Shown in pieces: positions 6,341 through 7,537 of a stretch of DNA of 7,537 bases. The position numbers were made by a program, and so were the translations under genes. Each line of letters begins with the position of its first letter. Position 1 is the stretch's first letter. The notes under the pieces are model-generated. The model made no database searches and was not told the DNA's origin. It was given only the letters and a program-made list of their open reading frames with translations. Location: contig JAEEGW010000250.1 of assembly GCA_016280525.1 (NCBI GenBank), positions 1 through 7,537 of the forward strand, in the 5' to 3' direction. Origin of the DNA: Clostridiales bacterium. GTDB lineage: Bacteria > Bacillota > Clostridia > Oscillospirales > CAG-272.

Positions 6341-6364
6341 AATTTATTAACATATAGTTAAATT
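6341..6364. repeat. AT-rich imperfect inverted repeat between isomerase and cohesin/dockerin genes
   Basis: AATTTATTAAC (6341-6351), a five-base loop and GTTAAATT (6357-6364) form an AT-rich stem with small bulges just upstream of the -35 box. It may be a weak terminator for the isomerase transcript, an operator, or simply A+T-rich UP-element sequence. I see no better terminator in this 103-base gap. Confidence 0.3.
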
Positions 6365-6378
6365 TCGTGTCCGTTAAC

Positions 6379-7537
6379 TTATCTGACGATAACGCTTTCT
6401 ATACCTAAAACGTCGGCTATTTTTTTGATGGTTTCCGCTCTGTGACCGACGCCCAGAGCGTAGTGATGCGTGGGCCCTTCCATTACCCAGCGCTTGATAA
6501 AATCTCTGCAGTCCGGCATAAAACAACCGCGCGTATTCGTGTTTCCGGTAGGCGGAATGGCGCCTTTTTTGGACTCTCCCTCGCCTATTACGAATTTGAA
6601 TTTTCCGTTATACGTCTGCGTTATGCCGAGGATCGTTATGGGTCCTTCCTTCAGCTTGAATTCAACGGACGCGCCGGAGCCGGGCTTGCCGTGGTATTTT
6701 TTAAGACTGCGCAAAACCGGTCTTCCCTCAGCCACGGCTATATGATGCGGCCCGTCGTGACCGACGAAAATAAAGTTTTCGTCAAAATCAAACGGGTGGA
6801 ATTCCGCAAAGCTGCCGCCCATATTCAGCCTGTCCATAATGAACATGGCTATGCACGTTTTTATATCGTATTCTCCGCACATGGGTATGCCCTCGGCGTT
6901 CAGGATCGAATTTCCGACGATGAAGGAGCTTACGACGTCCTGATGAAGCGAACCGGGCAGACCGTTATAATAATATGCAAGACCGGTGAGCTTGTTTTGA
7001 TCAACAAATTTTTCAAGCGCGGCGGCTGCCTGCGAAGCCTTATTCAAATCTTTTGCCGTAAGTTTTTTTGTTATCGGGTCGGATATCGGATCGGGAGTAT
7101 CAAATTCCCGCAGTATCAGTTCTTTCTTCTCCTTCATTTCCGCTTTGGTCACTTCCAAAACGATCTTTATTACATCGTCAACTTCAAAAAGCGGAACGTG
7201 AACGCCGAAAGCGGCGGAGACTGCCGTCGGGTCGGCGTGCATATCGTACATCGCCTCAAGCACGTGTCCCATAAGCCCGAAACGGGCGCCGTGAAGGCCG
7301 TGCAGGACCTTTGCGATATCGCACCACTCTGCTATCTCGCTCTTAACTTTTTTATCGTTATTAAGCGTGCCTATTATAACGTCCGCGACCTTTTTGCCGA
7401 GCCGTACGGCAACACCGGTGAACTCCGGGACGGAACAGATACAGTCGTTTTCAAGCTGCTGCCTTGTATTCGCTTTGCCGTAATCCATGTGATTGAGCGG
7501 CTGCAGCGCAGTGAGTATCACCGGACAGTCCGCGTCG
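6379..7537 (-). CDS. L-fucose/L-arabinose isomerase-family protein (5'-truncated by window edge)
   Basis: Cytoplasmic metal-dependent aldose-ketose isomerase family. The frame stays open to the window edge and its N-terminus lies outside; 385 residues are visible of what is usually about 450-500. An in-frame GTG at 7521 is internal, because the coding-like residues Asp-Ala-Asp-Cys-Pro precede it. Numbering the visible part from 1, the likely metal ligands, by analogy with AraA, are Glu222 (in Cys-Gly-Glu-Tyr-Asp-Ile-Lys-Thr), Glu245 (Ala-Glu-Phe-His), His260 (Val-Gly-His-Asp-Gly) and His357/His358 (Gly-Pro-Thr-His-His). All are present, so the enzyme is probably active. The substrate may be arabinose, fucose or another aldose; sequence alone does not decide. 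It lies 103 bases upstream of the cohesin/dockerin gene on the same strand, in keeping with polysaccharide use. Confidence 0.85.
   Translation of the reverse strand, partial: DADCPVILTALQPLNHMDYGKANTRQQLENDCICSVPEFTGVAVRLGKKVADVIIGTLNNDKKVKSEIAEWCDIAKVLHGLHGARFGLMGHVLEAMYDMHADPTAVSAAFGVHVPLFEVDDVIKIVLEVTKAEMKEKKELILREFDTPDPISDPITKKLTAKDLNKASQAAAALEKFVDQNKLTGLAYYYNGLPGSLHQDVVSSFIVGNSILNAEGIPMCGEYDIKTCIAMFIMDRLNMGGSFAEFHPFDFDENFIFVGHDGPHHIAVAEGRPVLRSLKKYHGKPGSGASVEFKLKEGPITILGITQTYNGKFKFVIGEGESKKGAIPPTGNTNTRGCFMPDCRDFIKRWVMEGPTHHYALGVGHRAETIKKIADVLGIESVIVR

Noticed and set aside
7519..7521. GTG as the start codon of the isomerase-family gene
   Set aside because: The frame stays open to the window edge with family-like residues before it, and the remaining protein would lack the N-terminal domain; it is an internal Val in a truncated gene.

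Overview
The window most likely comes from an anaerobic, low-to-mid-GC Clostridia-type bacterium of a gut, rumen or similar fibre-rich habitat. This is inferred from four things: a type I dockerin and a cohesin-like domain in one small secreted protein, a corrinoid (B12) methyl-transfer module, a Gram-positive style lipoprotein with a Thr/Glu-rich stalk, and AGGAG-type ribosome binding sites with a near-consensus sigma-A promoter. I cannot assign a genus.

Left part (1-5494, + strand): a short leader (1-161) carries a perfect hairpin and an extreme run of G-tracts just before the ribosome binding site. Four genes follow in a tight run with gaps of 6, 0 and 2 bases: (1) a corrinoid carrier protein with the Asp-x-His-x-x-Gly cobalamin motif; (2) an 859-residue lipoprotein with a carbohydrate-domain-like N-terminus, an S-layer-homology-like middle and a TIM-barrel-like, glycoside-hydrolase-like C-terminus; (3) a DUF2284-type cysteine-rich metal-binding protein; (4) a RACo/RamA-like [2Fe-2S] plus ASKHA ATPase that should reductively reactivate Co(II) corrinoid. 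A rho-independent hairpin at 5471-5494 closes the operon.

Genes 1, 3 and 4 form a coherent methyl-transfer toolkit: carrier, possible Fe-S electron-transfer partner, and ATP-driven activator. No substrate-specific methyltransferase (MttB, MtaB/MtvB or UroD-like) lies in the window, so the methyl donor cannot be read from it. The large surface lipoprotein in the middle of this cytoplasmic toolkit is the most unusual thing here. It hints that methyl-group use is linked to a glycan or another extracellular polymer.

Right part (5471-7537, - strand, convergent with the operon): the 3' portion of an L-fucose/L-arabinose isomerase-family gene, cut by the window edge, lies upstream of a secreted cohesin-plus-dockerin protein gene. 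The latter has its own promoter (TTGATA, 17 bases, TATAAT) and shares the 5471-5494 hairpin as a bidirectional terminator. This half points to plant or mucin polysaccharide use: a cell-surface or cellulosome-like adaptor and an intracellular sugar isomerase.
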